Positions 1 through 9,212 of a stretch of DNA of 64,000 bases are shown here, one piece after another. The stretch covers positions 310,001-374,000 of the forward strand of contig CAVMBN010000126.1 of assembly GCA_963678705.1 (NCBI GenBank), written 5' to 3'. The DNA is from Panorpa germanica (taxonomy: Eukaryota > Arthropoda > Insecta > Mecoptera > Panorpidae). Position numbers and translations under genes: made by a program. The notes beneath the pieces were generated by a model that did not search any database, was not told the origin of the DNA, and worked only from the letters and a program-made list of their open reading frames with translations. Position 1 is the first letter of the stretch, and each line of letters opens with the position of its first letter.

Positions 1-208
1 ATATTTATATATGCTACATCAGTTTAATGAAATTTCTTATTCCAAATTAGAGAAATTAAATGCAATTGAAAAGTATCAGTTACATATAGAACTGGAACCT
101 GATAAATTTGAAAGTGAAAAAAAACAAAATTATTCTAAATCATTATCTTCATTAGAAGAAGAAGAAGAAGAAATTTTATATTTGGATACCTTTAGGTTTG
201 ATGTCTAA
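1..208 (+). CDS. C-terminal part of the spliced Cys/His-rich gene, copy 1
   Basis: The window opens inside the last exon; about 68 codons are visible, ending in a run of six glutamates and a short aromatic tail. The last residue is Val where copies 2 and 3 have Phe. The complete gene structure is described for copy 2. Confidence 0.7.
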   Translation, partial: YLYMLHQFNEISYSKLEKLNAIEKYQLHIELEPDKFESEKKQNYSKSLSSLEEEEEEILYLDTFRFDV

Positions 209-267
209 GCCAGTTATATATGTTACTTTCATTTTATATATATATTTAAATTTCTATCTCTGGTATA

Positions 268-702
268 ATGTATATTAGAAGTTATAGTCCCCGCTTATTA
301 TTTAAATTGAATGAAGGAGATAATATTATTATTTTACCCAAGTTAATAAATATTAATATAAATTTTCAGTCATTTATAGGGTGTTCTGAATTAGTACTAA
401 CTGTATTAATTGATAATGTTGATGTAATTTATTTACATGTACTATATATTGCAAATGAGTTTAGTCTATGTATAGATTTGAAATTAAATTGTGGATTAGA
501 GTCTCATTTAATGTTGGATTTTAATAGGTTTGATGAGTTTCAATTTTATGACCGATACGTTACACACAAAAGTACTTTTTATAGAGATTTTAGGAACGGT
601 CTATTTTTTAAGCTTGGAGTATCAGATTCCGGCTACGGAAGTATGGATTCCTTAGAATGGATAATGGTAGACGAAGAATTAGAAGTTAGTGATAATGAGT
701 AA
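268..702 (+). CDS. 144-aa hypothetical protein with DSGYGS degron-like motif, copy 1
   Basis: The start is the first ATG after the preceding gene, with a TA-rich stretch 25-35 bases upstream. It differs from copy 2 by Lys/Glu at residue 13 and Ile/Phe at residue 21. The DSGYGS motif (residues 120-125) and acidic tail are unchanged. Function is unknown; the motif is discussed under copy 2. Confidence 0.65.
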   Translation: MYIRSYSPRLLFKLNEGDNIIILPKLINININFQSFIGCSELVLTVLIDNVDVIYLHVLYIANEFSLCIDLKLNCGLESHLMLDFNRFDEFQFYDRYVTHKSTFYRDFRNGLFFKLGVSDSGYGSMDSLEWIMVDEELEVSDNE

Positions 703-837
703 GGTTGATAGCGCAGAGTAAAAATCGTTGATACTTGATGCTAGACAACTGTGTTTTCGGGTTCGATTCCTGAACCAGAGCAATACCATAAAAAGTGATA
801 ATAACTTTGAAAAGTAATGCATTTAAGGTTGGGTTTT
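703..837 (+). ncRNA. tRNA-like sequence with Pol III type 2 internal promoter, copy 1
   Basis: An A-box-like stretch at 706-716 is followed by a perfect B box (GGTTCGATTCC, 760-770) inside a possible five-pair T stem. The acceptor and anticodon stems of a real tRNA do not form, so this is a relic or a non-tRNA Pol III transcript. A T4 run at 834-837 could terminate it; another T4 at 754-757 lies before the B box and argues against full-length transcription. Adenovirus VA RNA genes use the same box layout, which is an analogy only. Confidence 0.4.
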
Positions 838-885
838 GAAATAAGTTTTAATTTTAATAAATATAGTATAGGGAGGGGATTATAG

Positions 886-921
886 TATATAAGCTGTAGA
901 TATTTTATATTTTCTTCAGTT
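886..921 (+). promoter_or_regulatory. TATA box and initiator for the 274-aa gene, copy 1
   Basis: TATATAAG at 886-893 is followed about 31 bases later by a TCAGT initiator (916-920), the spacing expected of insect TATA/Inr core promoters. The ATG of the 274-aa gene is at 965. The same pair lies at 17136/17166 in copy 2 and 33415/33445 in copy 3. Confidence 0.6.
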
Positions 922-964
922 ACAAATAAACATTTTAACAAGTTTAACTAAACATTTTATAATA

Positions 965-1789
965 ATGGCTTATCGTTACAAACCATATCCAATGTTTAAT
1001 AAAAATAAAAAGTTAAGTTTTGATAGTGATGAATCCGATTCTAAAATAATATATGATGATTCTATATATTTATTAAAATCATTATATTATTTAAATAACA
1101 GTAAATCAAAACAAGCATTAGTTGGAATTAAAGTAAATAATTTATGTGAAGCCATTTTGAAAATAGAAAAGGTTAATGGAAATGGCGTTATTATATCAGA
1201 GCAGGATTGGAATACCCTGTTAAATAATAAAAACAACATTTCCAATTATTTTGAAGGAAGTGAATATTTAGATCAGCCTCACATAACCTTATCAAATTAC
1301 ACAATACATTTTCAAACTTTCTATGAAAAGCCAACTATGGTTCTTGAAGAAAATATACAATGTCAACAGCAAGATTTGAATGAACAAAAACTTAAATCAT
1401 CTTCTGTTTATTTACAGAAAGAATCTTGGGACAACTTGCTTAATATATCTCATTGTATAACAGTGACATTAAAAAATTATAATTTGTGTTCTAAATTAGT
1501 GGATAAATCTTTATATCAAGTTCAAAATAATTTGTTTAATGTGTTAAAGGATACTCAAAGTATAAATTATAAAAATCACAATATTAATTTTTATGAGTGT
1601 TTTATTAAAAATAATATAAATAACCATATTGATTTAAATAATAATTTTAGCCATATATCATCAAAAATAAACTTGGAACTGTTGGAACAAGAAATAAAAA
1701 TTTTGTGCATAGACTTTTTTAAAATTAAATTATACAATAACGCTCAAGAATATATATATAACTTATCAAAAAATGGAATCGATTTTTGA
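965..1789 (+). CDS. 274-aa hypothetical protein, copy 1
   Basis: Same frame as the copy 2 gene. It has G-V at residues 74-75 where copies 2 and 3 have S-F. No family recognised. Confidence 0.65.
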   Translation: MAYRYKPYPMFNKNKKLSFDSDESDSKIIYDDSIYLLKSLYYLNNSKSKQALVGIKVNNLCEAILKIEKVNGNGVIISEQDWNTLLNNKNNISNYFEGSEYLDQPHITLSNYTIHFQTFYEKPTMVLEENIQCQQQDLNEQKLKSSSVYLQKESWDNLLNISHCITVTLKNYNLCSKLVDKSLYQVQNNLFNVLKDTQSINYKNHNINFYECFIKNNINNHIDLNNNFSHISSKINLELLEQEIKILCIDFFKIKLYNNAQEYIYNLSKNGIDF

Positions 1790-2603
1790 TTTGGAAGATT
1801 TATTATTTGTAGAAGATATTCATATCGATAATAGCGAGCTATTAAATTTAGATATTAACCCTTCGCTTTTTGATGAAGATTTTTCATTACCTTAATTATT
1901 AAATTCAGATATTGAGATACAGAATATGTCTGAAATTACAACTTCTTTAAACAATGAGGAGGATTTTGAACCTATTAACACAAATTTGACTTCTACTAAA
2001 TTAACAGCAGTTCCATTTTTATTTAATGAAGTACCTATATTATTAAAGGAAGATATGTATTCAATCAAAATAGGATTAAATTGTACTAATCAGTTTGAAC
2101 CAGAAATTTATATTTACAATAAATACAATTTTGGGCTAAAACTCAGTTTAGGTGATTATTTTGAACTTATAGAGCACATACAGCAATTGATTAATATGTT
2201 TAATGGACAATTGTTTATATCATCCAATGTTCTAATAAGATCAAATTATAAAATAAATATATTTAATCCAAATAGTATTTCAATTACATCAAATTGTAAA
2301 ACTTATATATCCGTGTTTTTAAATATTTATGATTTAATACATATCATGTCTTTAAATTATTATATTTACTTTAGTATTACTCATTTTTCTTGCATGCAGA
2401 TTAACTTTTTAAATACATATAATCTATTTTTAAATAATATCGTAATATATTTAAGAAATAAAAATATTGGTGTTTCCAAAGAGGTTTTAACTGAATTTTT
2501 ATTTCATAAATGTCAAGAAATAAATTATGATGATATATTATTAAGAATGATAATATTATCAAATATGTCTTATATATTGGATGAAATATTAAAAATATTG
2601 TAA
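1773..2603 (+). pseudogene. 276-aa protein gene with nonsense codon, copy 1
   Basis: Codon 41, GAA in copies 2 and 3, is TAA here (1893-1895), and the same segment has a Leu to Ser change. This removes the acidic N-terminal region from the body of the protein. The remaining frame is open from an internal ATG at 1926 to 2603 (225 codons), so a protein lacking the acidic region could still be made by internal initiation. Confidence 0.7.
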
Positions 2604-2652
2604 TTCTATCATTTATAATATATAAAAATTTAAAATGTATATTTTTTTTTTT

Positions 2653-3027
2653 TTATTTATTTATTAAGGTATAACTATTTCCATTAGAATCATAATATAA
2701 ATAAAAATTACAATCACAACAGTTTCTTATTTGACATGGAGGTCCATCTCTTTGTATGTTTCCTTTGTTATAATGTTTGTAGCATAATCGACGCCCCTGC
2801 ATATAGTGATCTTCTTTTAAATGTATTGGAAGCCGGTTCCAGTTTTGTTCAATATCGGTGGAAAACATTATATAATGCAAAAAGAACTCTGTCGGTAAAT
2901 AATGTAATTCTTCATCAGTAAGATTTTCTAGTAAAGACTCATTTTCTTTATATTTTTTTAAAATAGCTCCAACTTTTGAAATCGTTTTCGAAACTTGTTC
3001 ATGATTATTTAAAAATTTATAATCCAT
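2653..3027 (-). CDS. 124-aa Cys-rich hypothetical protein, copy 1
   Basis: Identical to copy 3. Copy 2 differs at residue 32 (Cys for Ser) and residue 89 (Glu for Gly). Convergent with the 276-aa gene across a 49-bp A/T-rich gap. See the copy 2 entry for the motif description. Confidence 0.65.
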   Translation of the reverse strand: MDYKFLNNHEQVSKTISKVGAILKKYKENESLLENLTDEELHYLPTEFFLHYIMFSTDIEQNWNRLPIHLKEDHYMQGRRLCYKHYNKGNIQRDGPPCQIRNCCDCNFYLYYDSNGNSYTLINK

Positions 3028-3090
3028 TATTTGGTTATGAGATGGTTACTCTTTAATGACTTTAAAGATAATAATCATTATTTATAATGG

Positions 3091-4278
3091 TTATGTAATT
3101 TTATTAACAATTCCAGATAATGGTTTATACTCAACAATCCGGTCATGTAATATTAAACAATAAGCATGAACGTAGTCTACAATATTTTCAGATGTTTCTA
3201 ATTCAAGCCTTATATCAACTGAAGCAGGTTTTAGAAATTCTTTCTGTTTTGAACAATCTATTACTATTAAAGGTGCATTTTCTTTAAAATTCTTTAAATT
3301 TAAAATGGGATTCGGCTCTTTATCATAGTATGATTTTTGGAAATTAGCATACATTTCATATGCTATTGCATACTTATTATTGTCATAATCAAGATTAAGA
3401 TTATCATAGGGGTACACATCAGAATTTAAGTATTGTTTTACGTTTCTTAAGGTACAAGTGTGAAATTTACTCATATCCTTTGTAATATCGTCTTTACCTT
3501 CTCTTTGTAACCCTAATATAACATAACGTGGCTTTTTAAGTGCTGTAGATGTTTTAATAGACCAAGATTGATTTGTCGTGCGCGGCAACGCTGGATATTC
3601 GTAAAAAGCCAATATTATGATATCGAGTTCTATTGTTTGTAATAATTCTAATTTCTTTTTGTCTGATACATTTATATGAGGCATACGCCATTGAATCTTT
3701 TCAATTGTTATTGATGGTGTTATTTCGTCCTTGTTACTTATCCAAAGTGCGTTATTATCGTTTTTTGATCGAATTAATATTAATTCAAGCTTTACTGGTA
3801 ATATAATTTTTTTAAAGTCTTCACAGAACCCAAATATTGTTTTAAGAGGAATACAAACACTAAAATTTCCCTTATTATCTAATAAATTGTTATTTGTATC
3901 ACGCCACCCCAAATTCTCAAGTTGCAACTCATTGTTATTATATGAAACATATCCTTTCATAGTAGTGGTTATACCAGGATTTTTATTTGAATCAATTTCA
4001 ACCGAATTTATTTCATATTTTATACTTTCAAATAGGTATAAAATACCATTTAATATAAAAACAGGTGTAGATTTTGAAGTGTCTTTTGTTTTACCTTCAA
4101 TGTATAAGTAAGATTCCGAGGGTAATGTATATACATTATGTTGATTTATTGGTATACGAATTTCGTCATTATATTCATAGCTGGTTGTGTTATATGGACT
4201 GTATGAATGTATTTCATATTGGCTTAATGATTCGTCAAAGAGAATTTTATCTTCAATATTAAGCATATGAGCGGTCAT
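3091..4278 (-). pseudogene. MCP: major capsid protein (double jelly-roll), altered by two deletions, copy 1
   Basis: The frame is open for 395 codons, but at 3601-3627 two nearby deletions relative to copy 2 remove 18 bases net. The two shifts compensate, so the frame is restored after about a dozen replaced or missing residues. The lost segment includes an R-S-W-D-L stretch preceding Y-E-Y-P that I recognise as conserved in this capsid family. The product is full length apart from this scar but probably does not fold normally. Copy 3 has the same lesion. Confidence 0.7.
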
Positions 4279-4420
4279 TGTAGAGTATTTATTTTAAATC
4301 CTAACGACTTAAGAAACTGTTTATTTTTTAATGTTATCCTCTTAAACGGCTTGGTTGGACTACGCTGAGTTTGATTAAACAACGAATTATATATTGTTTT
4401 TAAATTATGACATATACCCA

Positions 4421-5158
4421 TTATTGAATCTTTCGTATGTGCAATCTGCAGGAAATTTTTTCTTTTCTAAAATTGATAAGTTCACCTTCTTTATTAACAA
4501 TTTTTATAGAAATATTATCTATTTTCTGTACAACGATTGGAAGATAAATGATTTGCTTTGGAATTTCTATTATCTTATATCCTGGTGGAACAGCAGGTGA
4601 AAACTCATGAATTGTGTGTACTAAACGTCCGTTTAGATAGGAACCGGATGTAATATTACATTCAATACGTATGTTATTTACTTTAATAATGTTTACCGGT
4701 AAGTTAGATACATGTAATTTATTAGGTTCTAATACTTGCTTATTAAATCCTAGTAATGAACCAATACAATTTTCTTTCGAAAAATCTATTTTTTCAGTAC
4801 ATATTATCTCACTTTGAAGGGTATTTGTATTTGCAGTTAAATTTAAAAATACTTCTTTTATTTGCTTATCAGCTTTGTCCTTAAATTCGCTGTTGTGTTT
4901 TATTACTCTAGAATCACCAATGCCTAACCTTAAATATTCCTGAATATCTTCCAATTCATATGAACCCACTGGTATTGAAATAACTTTACCATCTCCATAA
5001 TAAAATTTATTGTTAGTGTCGTCAATGTTTGGTATTGAATTAAATGTCTGAAAGTCGACTATTCCCAATTCAAACTGTTCATCGTACAAATCTATAGGAG
5101 GGAAAATATCGGCGCTTAATACGGATTTATTTCCAATAATTGTAAATGTCATAGACAT
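4421..5158 (-). CDS. mCP: minor capsid protein (penton, single jelly-roll), copy 1
   Basis: Intact. It has Lys instead of Glu in the I-V-N-x-E-G segment near the C-terminus, the only protein difference from copies 2 and 3. Role and motifs are given for copy 2. Confidence 0.85.
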   Translation of the reverse strand: MSMTFTIIGNKSVLSADIFPPIDLYDEQFELGIVDFQTFNSIPNIDDTNNKFYYGDGKVISIPVGSYELEDIQEYLRLGIGDSRVIKHNSEFKDKADKQIKEVFLNLTANTNTLQSEIICTEKIDFSKENCIGSLLGFNKQVLEPNKLHVSNLPVNIIKVNNIRIECNITSGSYLNGRLVHTIHEFSPAVPPGYKIIEIPKQIIYLPIVVQKIDNISIKIVNKEGELINFRKEKISCRLHIRKIQ

Positions 5159-5245
5159 TATTTTTTATTTAAAAATCCTTTCACGATAAGCTTAGTTAAA
5201 GTAATAACAAATTAAAAATAAAACTCAGGTATTTATAGCAATATA

Positions 5246-5632
5246 TTATTTATTATAAATATAAGAATTTGAATACAAAAAGTGTAAGCATAAATGTCCA
5301 CAATTTACAGTATTAAATTTTTGAAATCTATCATAGTTATATTGAATAGTATTATTTTTAAAGTATTCAATTGCTTCTATTGGAGGTTGAAGGTTACCAA
5401 AACTATCAAAATATAAAATATTTTTATTTCTTTTTATGTAAGCTACCCAATGTGTTCCTACTGATGTTTTATCATCTAAATTTATTATACCACTTTCATT
5501 TATATACATTTTTTTAGGCAAATCATTTCTCATGAATACCCCTCTAAAGTGAGGGATATTAAATTTCTTGGCATATTTTCTTAAATCAACATCAGTAAGG
5601 GCTCGTTTAGGTAGCTTCAACGAAAGTTTTTT
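5246..5632 (-). CDS. PRO: adenain-like cysteine protease, intact only in this copy; probably expressed by -1 frameshift
   Basis: Maturation protease of the adenovirus (C5/Ulp1-like) class, expected to cleave virion precursor proteins inside the particle. Counting from the TTG at 5618-5620, the catalytic His is in G-T-H-W (residue 57), Asp in Y-F-D-S-F-G (72) and Cys in N-C-G-H-L-C (111), in the family order. The frame has no ATG before residue 30, and starting there would lose the N-terminal stretch, which looks conserved. Upstream it is open only back to a stop about 18 bases before TTG. The slippery heptamer at 5626-5632, in the overlapping PLA2/pX frame, would shift ribosomes exactly into this frame. 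Copies 2 and 3 have TAG at the Trp-58 codon. Confidence 0.85.
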   Translation of the reverse strand, partial: KKLSLKLPKRALTDVDLRKYAKKFNIPHFRGVFMRNDLPKKMYINESGIINLDDKTSVGTHWVAYIKRNKNILYFDSFGNLQPPIEAIEYFKNNTIQYNYDRFQKFNTVNCGHLCLHFLYSNSYIYNK

Positions 5633-6486
5633 GGATACGGATTATTATATAATCCTAACCCTTTTTTATAAGGTTTTAAATAAATTCTTTTGCCAGATTT
5701 TACAATAGCAATTTCCTCCATAGTTTGGTTATGTTTTTGAGTTTCTGCTAACATTATTTTTGCATCCTTTGCCTCATTTATTGCTTTTGCAACACCTGCA
5801 ACACCACCTGCCAATCCACCTAGTGCTGATAATCCCGCAAATAATGGAATTAGAAATGGTAGAAAACCACCTACTTTTGGTATAGGAATTATTCTTAGTT
5901 TATTAACTTTAAATTTTGACTTTTTATTAATTGATTGTTTTGCGGCTTGTGATGCAATTTTAATAGCTTTTGACACACTCTTAGGATTATCAGGGTTAAT
6001 TAAAGTATTTTTTAGCGCACCACGAGCATTAAGAATAGCTTTCTTTAATGCTGCCATACTATGCTTGACCTTTCCGCTACCCTTTATTTTCTTCTTTTTA
6101 ATTTTTTTATTTCGTTTCAACCCCATTCCAAGTTTGGTTTTTATATTCATGATATTAGCAACAAGTAATGATGCTAAACGTTCACTTAACTTTGAATCTT
6201 TAGAAAAATATTGCTTCCAAGCTTTCTCAATCAGTATTTTATCAGCTACGTGTCTTTTACTTAAATCTTTATAGCGGTGATATGCAATGTCATGTTCTTT
6301 GCAAGCTGAGTCCAATGCATTAACTCCTTGATCTCCTCGGTTTAAACGTTCTATTAAACGTGTTCCAGGACCGCAATAGTTGTATCCAGGCAAGTGCAAC
6401 TCAAAAGGTAATTTATTGATTAGTTTATCAATAAGACCATCACCTTTCTTTACTTTTATCATACTGACCAAAGTATGTGCTATCAT
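5617..6486 (-). CDS. phospholipase A2 / pX-like virion protein, copy 1
   Basis: Intact, 289 residues. Compared with copy 2 it has K-L for N-I at residues 21-22, Ile for Lys in the A-K-x-M-L stretch, Arg for Gly in G-K-x-I-Y, and N-N for I-I near the C-terminus. Catalytic motifs are unchanged. Domain description is under copy 2. Confidence 0.85.
   Translation of the reverse strand: MIAHTLVSMIKVKKGDGLIDKLINKLPFELHLPGYNYCGPGTRLIERLNRGDQGVNALDSACKEHDIAYHRYKDLSKRHVADKILIEKAWKQYFSKDSKLSERLASLLVANIMNIKTKLGMGLKRNKKIKKKKIKGSGKVKHSMAALKKAILNARGALKNTLINPDNPKSVSKAIKIASQAAKQSINKKSKFKVNKLRIIPIPKVGGFLPFLIPLFAGLSALGGLAGGVAGVAKAINEAKDAKIMLAETQKHNQTMEEIAIVKSGKRIYLKPYKKGLGLYNNPYPKNFR
5626..5632 (-). promoter_or_regulatory. 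candidate -1 ribosomal frameshift site A_AAA_AAC, copy 1
   Basis: In the PLA2/pX frame the last codons read CCA AAA AAC TTT CGT TGA. A -1 slip on A_AAA_AAC puts the ribosome in the protease frame, which then stays open to 5246. The heptamer class is the one used by several retroviral gag-pro junctions. A six-pair stem (5619-5624 with 5602-5607, one G-U pair) lies downstream but starts only one base after the heptamer, closer than usual. The heptamer recurs at 21894-21900 and 38155-38161. Confidence 0.6.
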
Positions 6487-6660
6487 CCAATTTTATACTT
6501 TATAATATTTTCATATATAAAGATTAAACATTTAAAATGTATTCTTTTAGTTTATTACTTTTATCATACTGACCAAAGTATGTGCTATCATCCAATTTTA
6601 TACTTTATAATATTTTCATATATAAAGATTAAACATTTAAAATGTATTCCACTAGTTTAT
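6451..6660. repeat. 105-bp direct duplication in the divergent PLA2/ATPase promoter, copy 1
   Basis: Two direct units about 105 bp apart (6451-6555 and 6556-6660). Each contains the first PLA2 codons on the minus strand and a CATATATAAAG TATA-like stretch. The duplication therefore gives two candidate starts and two TATA elements between the divergent genes. The last bases of the second unit diverge. Confidence 0.8.
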
Positions 6661-6680
6661 AACACATGCCTGGTTAAACA

Positions 6681-7382
6681 ATGAAGTTTGTAAAGCAAAA
6701 ACAAACTCTTTCTGTAAAGAATGTAGATAATCAAAGTAATAATTACACTAATAATTCAAAACATGGATCACTTTTACCAAACGACATTAGATGCATTATT
6801 TGTGGACCTTCAAACTGTGGAAAAACTAATGTTATGTTTAATCTAATTGAACATCCAAATGGGTTGCGATTTAAAAATATATACATTTATTCAAAATCTT
6901 TATATCAACCAAAATATAAAATATTACAACAAATTATGAAGAATATTAATGGTATGGGATACTATACATACACTGACAATGAAGAGATTATTAGACCTGA
7001 AGATGCTAGCCCAAATTCTATATTCATATTTGATGATGTTGCTTGCGATAAACAAAATAATATTCGAAATTTTTTTAGCATGGGCCGTCATAATTTGATA
7101 GACTCTTTCTATTTATGTCAGACTTACAGCAAAATTCCAAAGCAATTAATACGGGATAATACTAATTTTATTATATTATTCAAGCAAGATGACTTAAATT
7201 TAAAGCATATATATGATGATCATGTTAACTTTGACTTTCCAAGTTTTCTAGAGTTCAAACAAGTTTGTAATTTATGTTGGGATTCAAATAAATATTCCTT
7301 TATGGTAATAGATAAAAATAGTGACTTAAATAAAGGGCGATACAGAAAAGGATTTGATATGTTTTTAGATATAACCAAGTAA
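6681..7382 (+). CDS. ATP: DNA-packaging ATPase (FtsK/HerA, A32-like), copy 1
   Basis: Protein identical in all three copies. Motifs are described under copy 2. Divergent from the PLA2 gene across the duplicated promoter. Confidence 0.9.
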   Translation: MKFVKQKQTLSVKNVDNQSNNYTNNSKHGSLLPNDIRCIICGPSNCGKTNVMFNLIEHPNGLRFKNIYIYSKSLYQPKYKILQQIMKNINGMGYYTYTDNEEIIRPEDASPNSIFIFDDVACDKQNNIRNFFSMGRHNLIDSFYLCQTYSKIPKQLIRDNTNFIILFKQDDLNLKHIYDDHVNFDFPSFLEFKQVCNLCWDSNKYSFMVIDKNSDLNKGRYRKGFDMFLDITK

Positions 7383-7449
7383 CCTTTACATCAGTGTTGA
7401 GGTAACCATCTTCATAATAACATGCATTTATTATCTTAATAAACATTGA

Positions 7450-7632
7450 TTACGTTCAAATTACATTAATTACGTTCCCATTACGTTGAATTTACGTTCA
7501 AATTACATTGATTACGTTACCATTACGTTTAATTTACGTTCAAATTACGTTCCCATTACGTTTAATTTACGTTCAAATTACGTTCCCATTACGTTTAATT
7601 TACGTTCAAATTACGTTCCCATTACGTTCAAG
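7450..7632. repeat. TTACGT repeat array, about 17 units with 11-bp phasing, copy 1
   Basis: TTACGT or TTACAT recurs about 17 times, mostly every 11 bp (9 bp at two TTACAT units), with a higher-order 33-bp period in the right half. It fills the gap between the ATPase stop and the ATG of the 419-aa gene at 7656. One site per helical turn suggests cooperative protein binding, as an enhancer or replication site. That role is inference. Confidence 0.85.
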
Positions 7633-7655
7633 TTGCATAAAGTTTACATGTAACC

Positions 7656-8915
7656 ATGTTTAAATCAAAGAAGCGTGCAAAAAATACTGTGGTTAAAATA
7701 AAGACTCCTCCTACCAGATTTAAAAAAAGGAATAGTAAACGTAAAATAATAAGCAATACTACTAATGATGAAGATAAAAAAGTAACATGCGATATTATTA
7801 AATCAAGCAATTCTATAAGACAAAAGTATCTCGCATTAAAACTAGGAGAATCTGAGGCACAAAGGTACTTTGACAAACAGCTTGAACCAGTAACTACACC
7901 ACTAAATATACTAGCTAATAAAAGTACTTCCAATATTAAATTAGCGCAACCAATCAAACAAGATATTGATACAAAACCGTATGATTTCAAGGTTAAAACA
8001 ATTAAATCTAAGTTAAATAACATGTTAAAAGAACCCCTAGACACTACATTTATACCAGAACAGCAAAATGATTTAACATTAGGTAAAGAACCAACAATGG
8101 AACTTAGTCAGTTAGATGATGAAGTTTTTGAATCAAATGAACCCTTAGAATATAGTAGAGTACATGATCCAAACTTATTTAAGACATCTATAAAACTGTC
8201 TGAAGTTGAAGAAAATCTTAAAAAACAAGTTGATAAATACGCCTTTCAATATTTAATTGATTTTAATAGGCGTGAAGGTGATCCTAGTATATTTGATCAC
8301 ATATTTGGTATAAATTTAGAAGACGGTAATTTAATATTAGGAAAAACACTGGTTACGTTTGATAAAGAGGGTATAATAATAGGAAATAAAAAATATAAAT
8401 CATCCCCCGGATTATTTGAATTGCTTTTTAAAATAGATCCAAGCGCAAATATTTATAGTGAGGAAGATTTAGAGGACTACAAAACAATTTTAAATGATAC
8501 TAATGCACATAGAACATTATATTTACCTAATGGTAAAATTAAATCTAGCAAAGGTATAAAATACAAAAAAATTATATCATTATTATTTCCTCCTCAAACA
8601 AAATTAAGTGCCCCAGCGTCTTCAACACCATATTCTTCAGAAAGATTACAAAACGTTCGATCAAGACTTTTGCAGCGTACGTCATCAGTTGGTTTACAAA
8701 ATAATAAACGTTTAGGAGGTGGCTTAAGTAATTTAATACCAAACTTTATGACTTTAAACAATAATCAAAAGGATTTCATTTACTGGGATGACCCAAATGA
8801 ATTAGTTGAAAGATTACGACTACTTATTAGTTCAAAAATGGCGGGCAATACATCACATGACAATGAAATTATTTCAATAGTTGAAGAATTAAAAGAAGCT
8901 AATATTATTATATAA
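7656..8915 (+). CDS. 419-aa conserved Polinton virion-type protein, copy 1
   Basis: Intact. It shares V-T, S-N-S and P-V-T variants in the first 90 residues with copy 3 and differs there from copy 2. See copy 2 for the description. Confidence 0.75.
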   Translation: MFKSKKRAKNTVVKIKTPPTRFKKRNSKRKIISNTTNDEDKKVTCDIIKSSNSIRQKYLALKLGESEAQRYFDKQLEPVTTPLNILANKSTSNIKLAQPIKQDIDTKPYDFKVKTIKSKLNNMLKEPLDTTFIPEQQNDLTLGKEPTMELSQLDDEVFESNEPLEYSRVHDPNLFKTSIKLSEVEENLKKQVDKYAFQYLIDFNRREGDPSIFDHIFGINLEDGNLILGKTLVTFDKEGIIIGNKKYKSSPGLFELLFKIDPSANIYSEEDLEDYKTILNDTNAHRTLYLPNGKIKSSKGIKYKKIISLLFPPQTKLSAPASSTPYSSERLQNVRSRLLQRTSSVGLQNNKRLGGGLSNLIPNFMTLNNNQKDFIYWDDPNELVERLRLLISSKMAGNTSHDNEIISIVEELKEANIII

Positions 8916-8971
8916 ATACTTAAACACATTCCCTTCTTTTTCATTAATTTATAACTACTCATGTAAGTAAC

Positions 8972-9190
8972 ATGACTATTAACAAATTTGGAGTATATAT
9001 ACATAAGAAAAAAATTACTCGGCACGAAACAGTATCAAAAAATGATTTAATTATTATAGATAGACGTTTAAAAGCTGTAGAGAAAGATATTCATGATGCT
9101 TATATTAATAACTTTATTGAAGTAAATAAAAAAATTGCAACATTAATTACAGAATTAAAAACAAAACATAGTTTAGATATTAGTTCTTGA
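8972..9190 (+). CDS. 72-aa coiled-coil-like hypothetical protein, copy 1
   Basis: Same as copy 3; copy 2 has His for Tyr at residue 9. Lies 56 bp after the 419-aa gene and 22 bp before the integrase. Confidence 0.6.
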   Translation: MTINKFGVYIHKKKITRHETVSKNDLIIIDRRLKAVEKDIHDAYINNFIEVNKKIATLITELKTKHSLDISS

Positions 9191-9212
9191 TAAATTTTGT
9201 GTAATAATAAGT

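Noticed and set aside
703..785. A functional tRNA gene
   Set aside because: The B box and T stem are good, but acceptor and anticodon stems do not pair.
741..941. 66-aa minus-strand ORF (also 16991-17191)
   Set aside because: It is the antisense of the tRNA-like cassette; its C-terminal residues are the usual artefact of translating a T-arm backwards.
3731..4262. 126-aa and 62-aa plus-strand ORFs over the capsid gene
   Set aside because: Shadows of the capsid frame with no recognisable features.
5246..5620. Protease starting at TTG as an independent gene
   Set aside because: TTG is not a normal eukaryotic start; the overlap and heptamer explain expression better. A start at residue 30 would lose conserved sequence.
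7450..7632. CRISPR array
   Set aside because: Units are contiguous 11-bp words with no unique spacers, in a eukaryotic mobile element.
7628..8044. 138-aa minus-strand ORF (and copies at 23906, 40157)
   Set aside because: Antisense shadow of the 419-aa gene; low-complexity hydrophobic translation of its Lys-rich codons.
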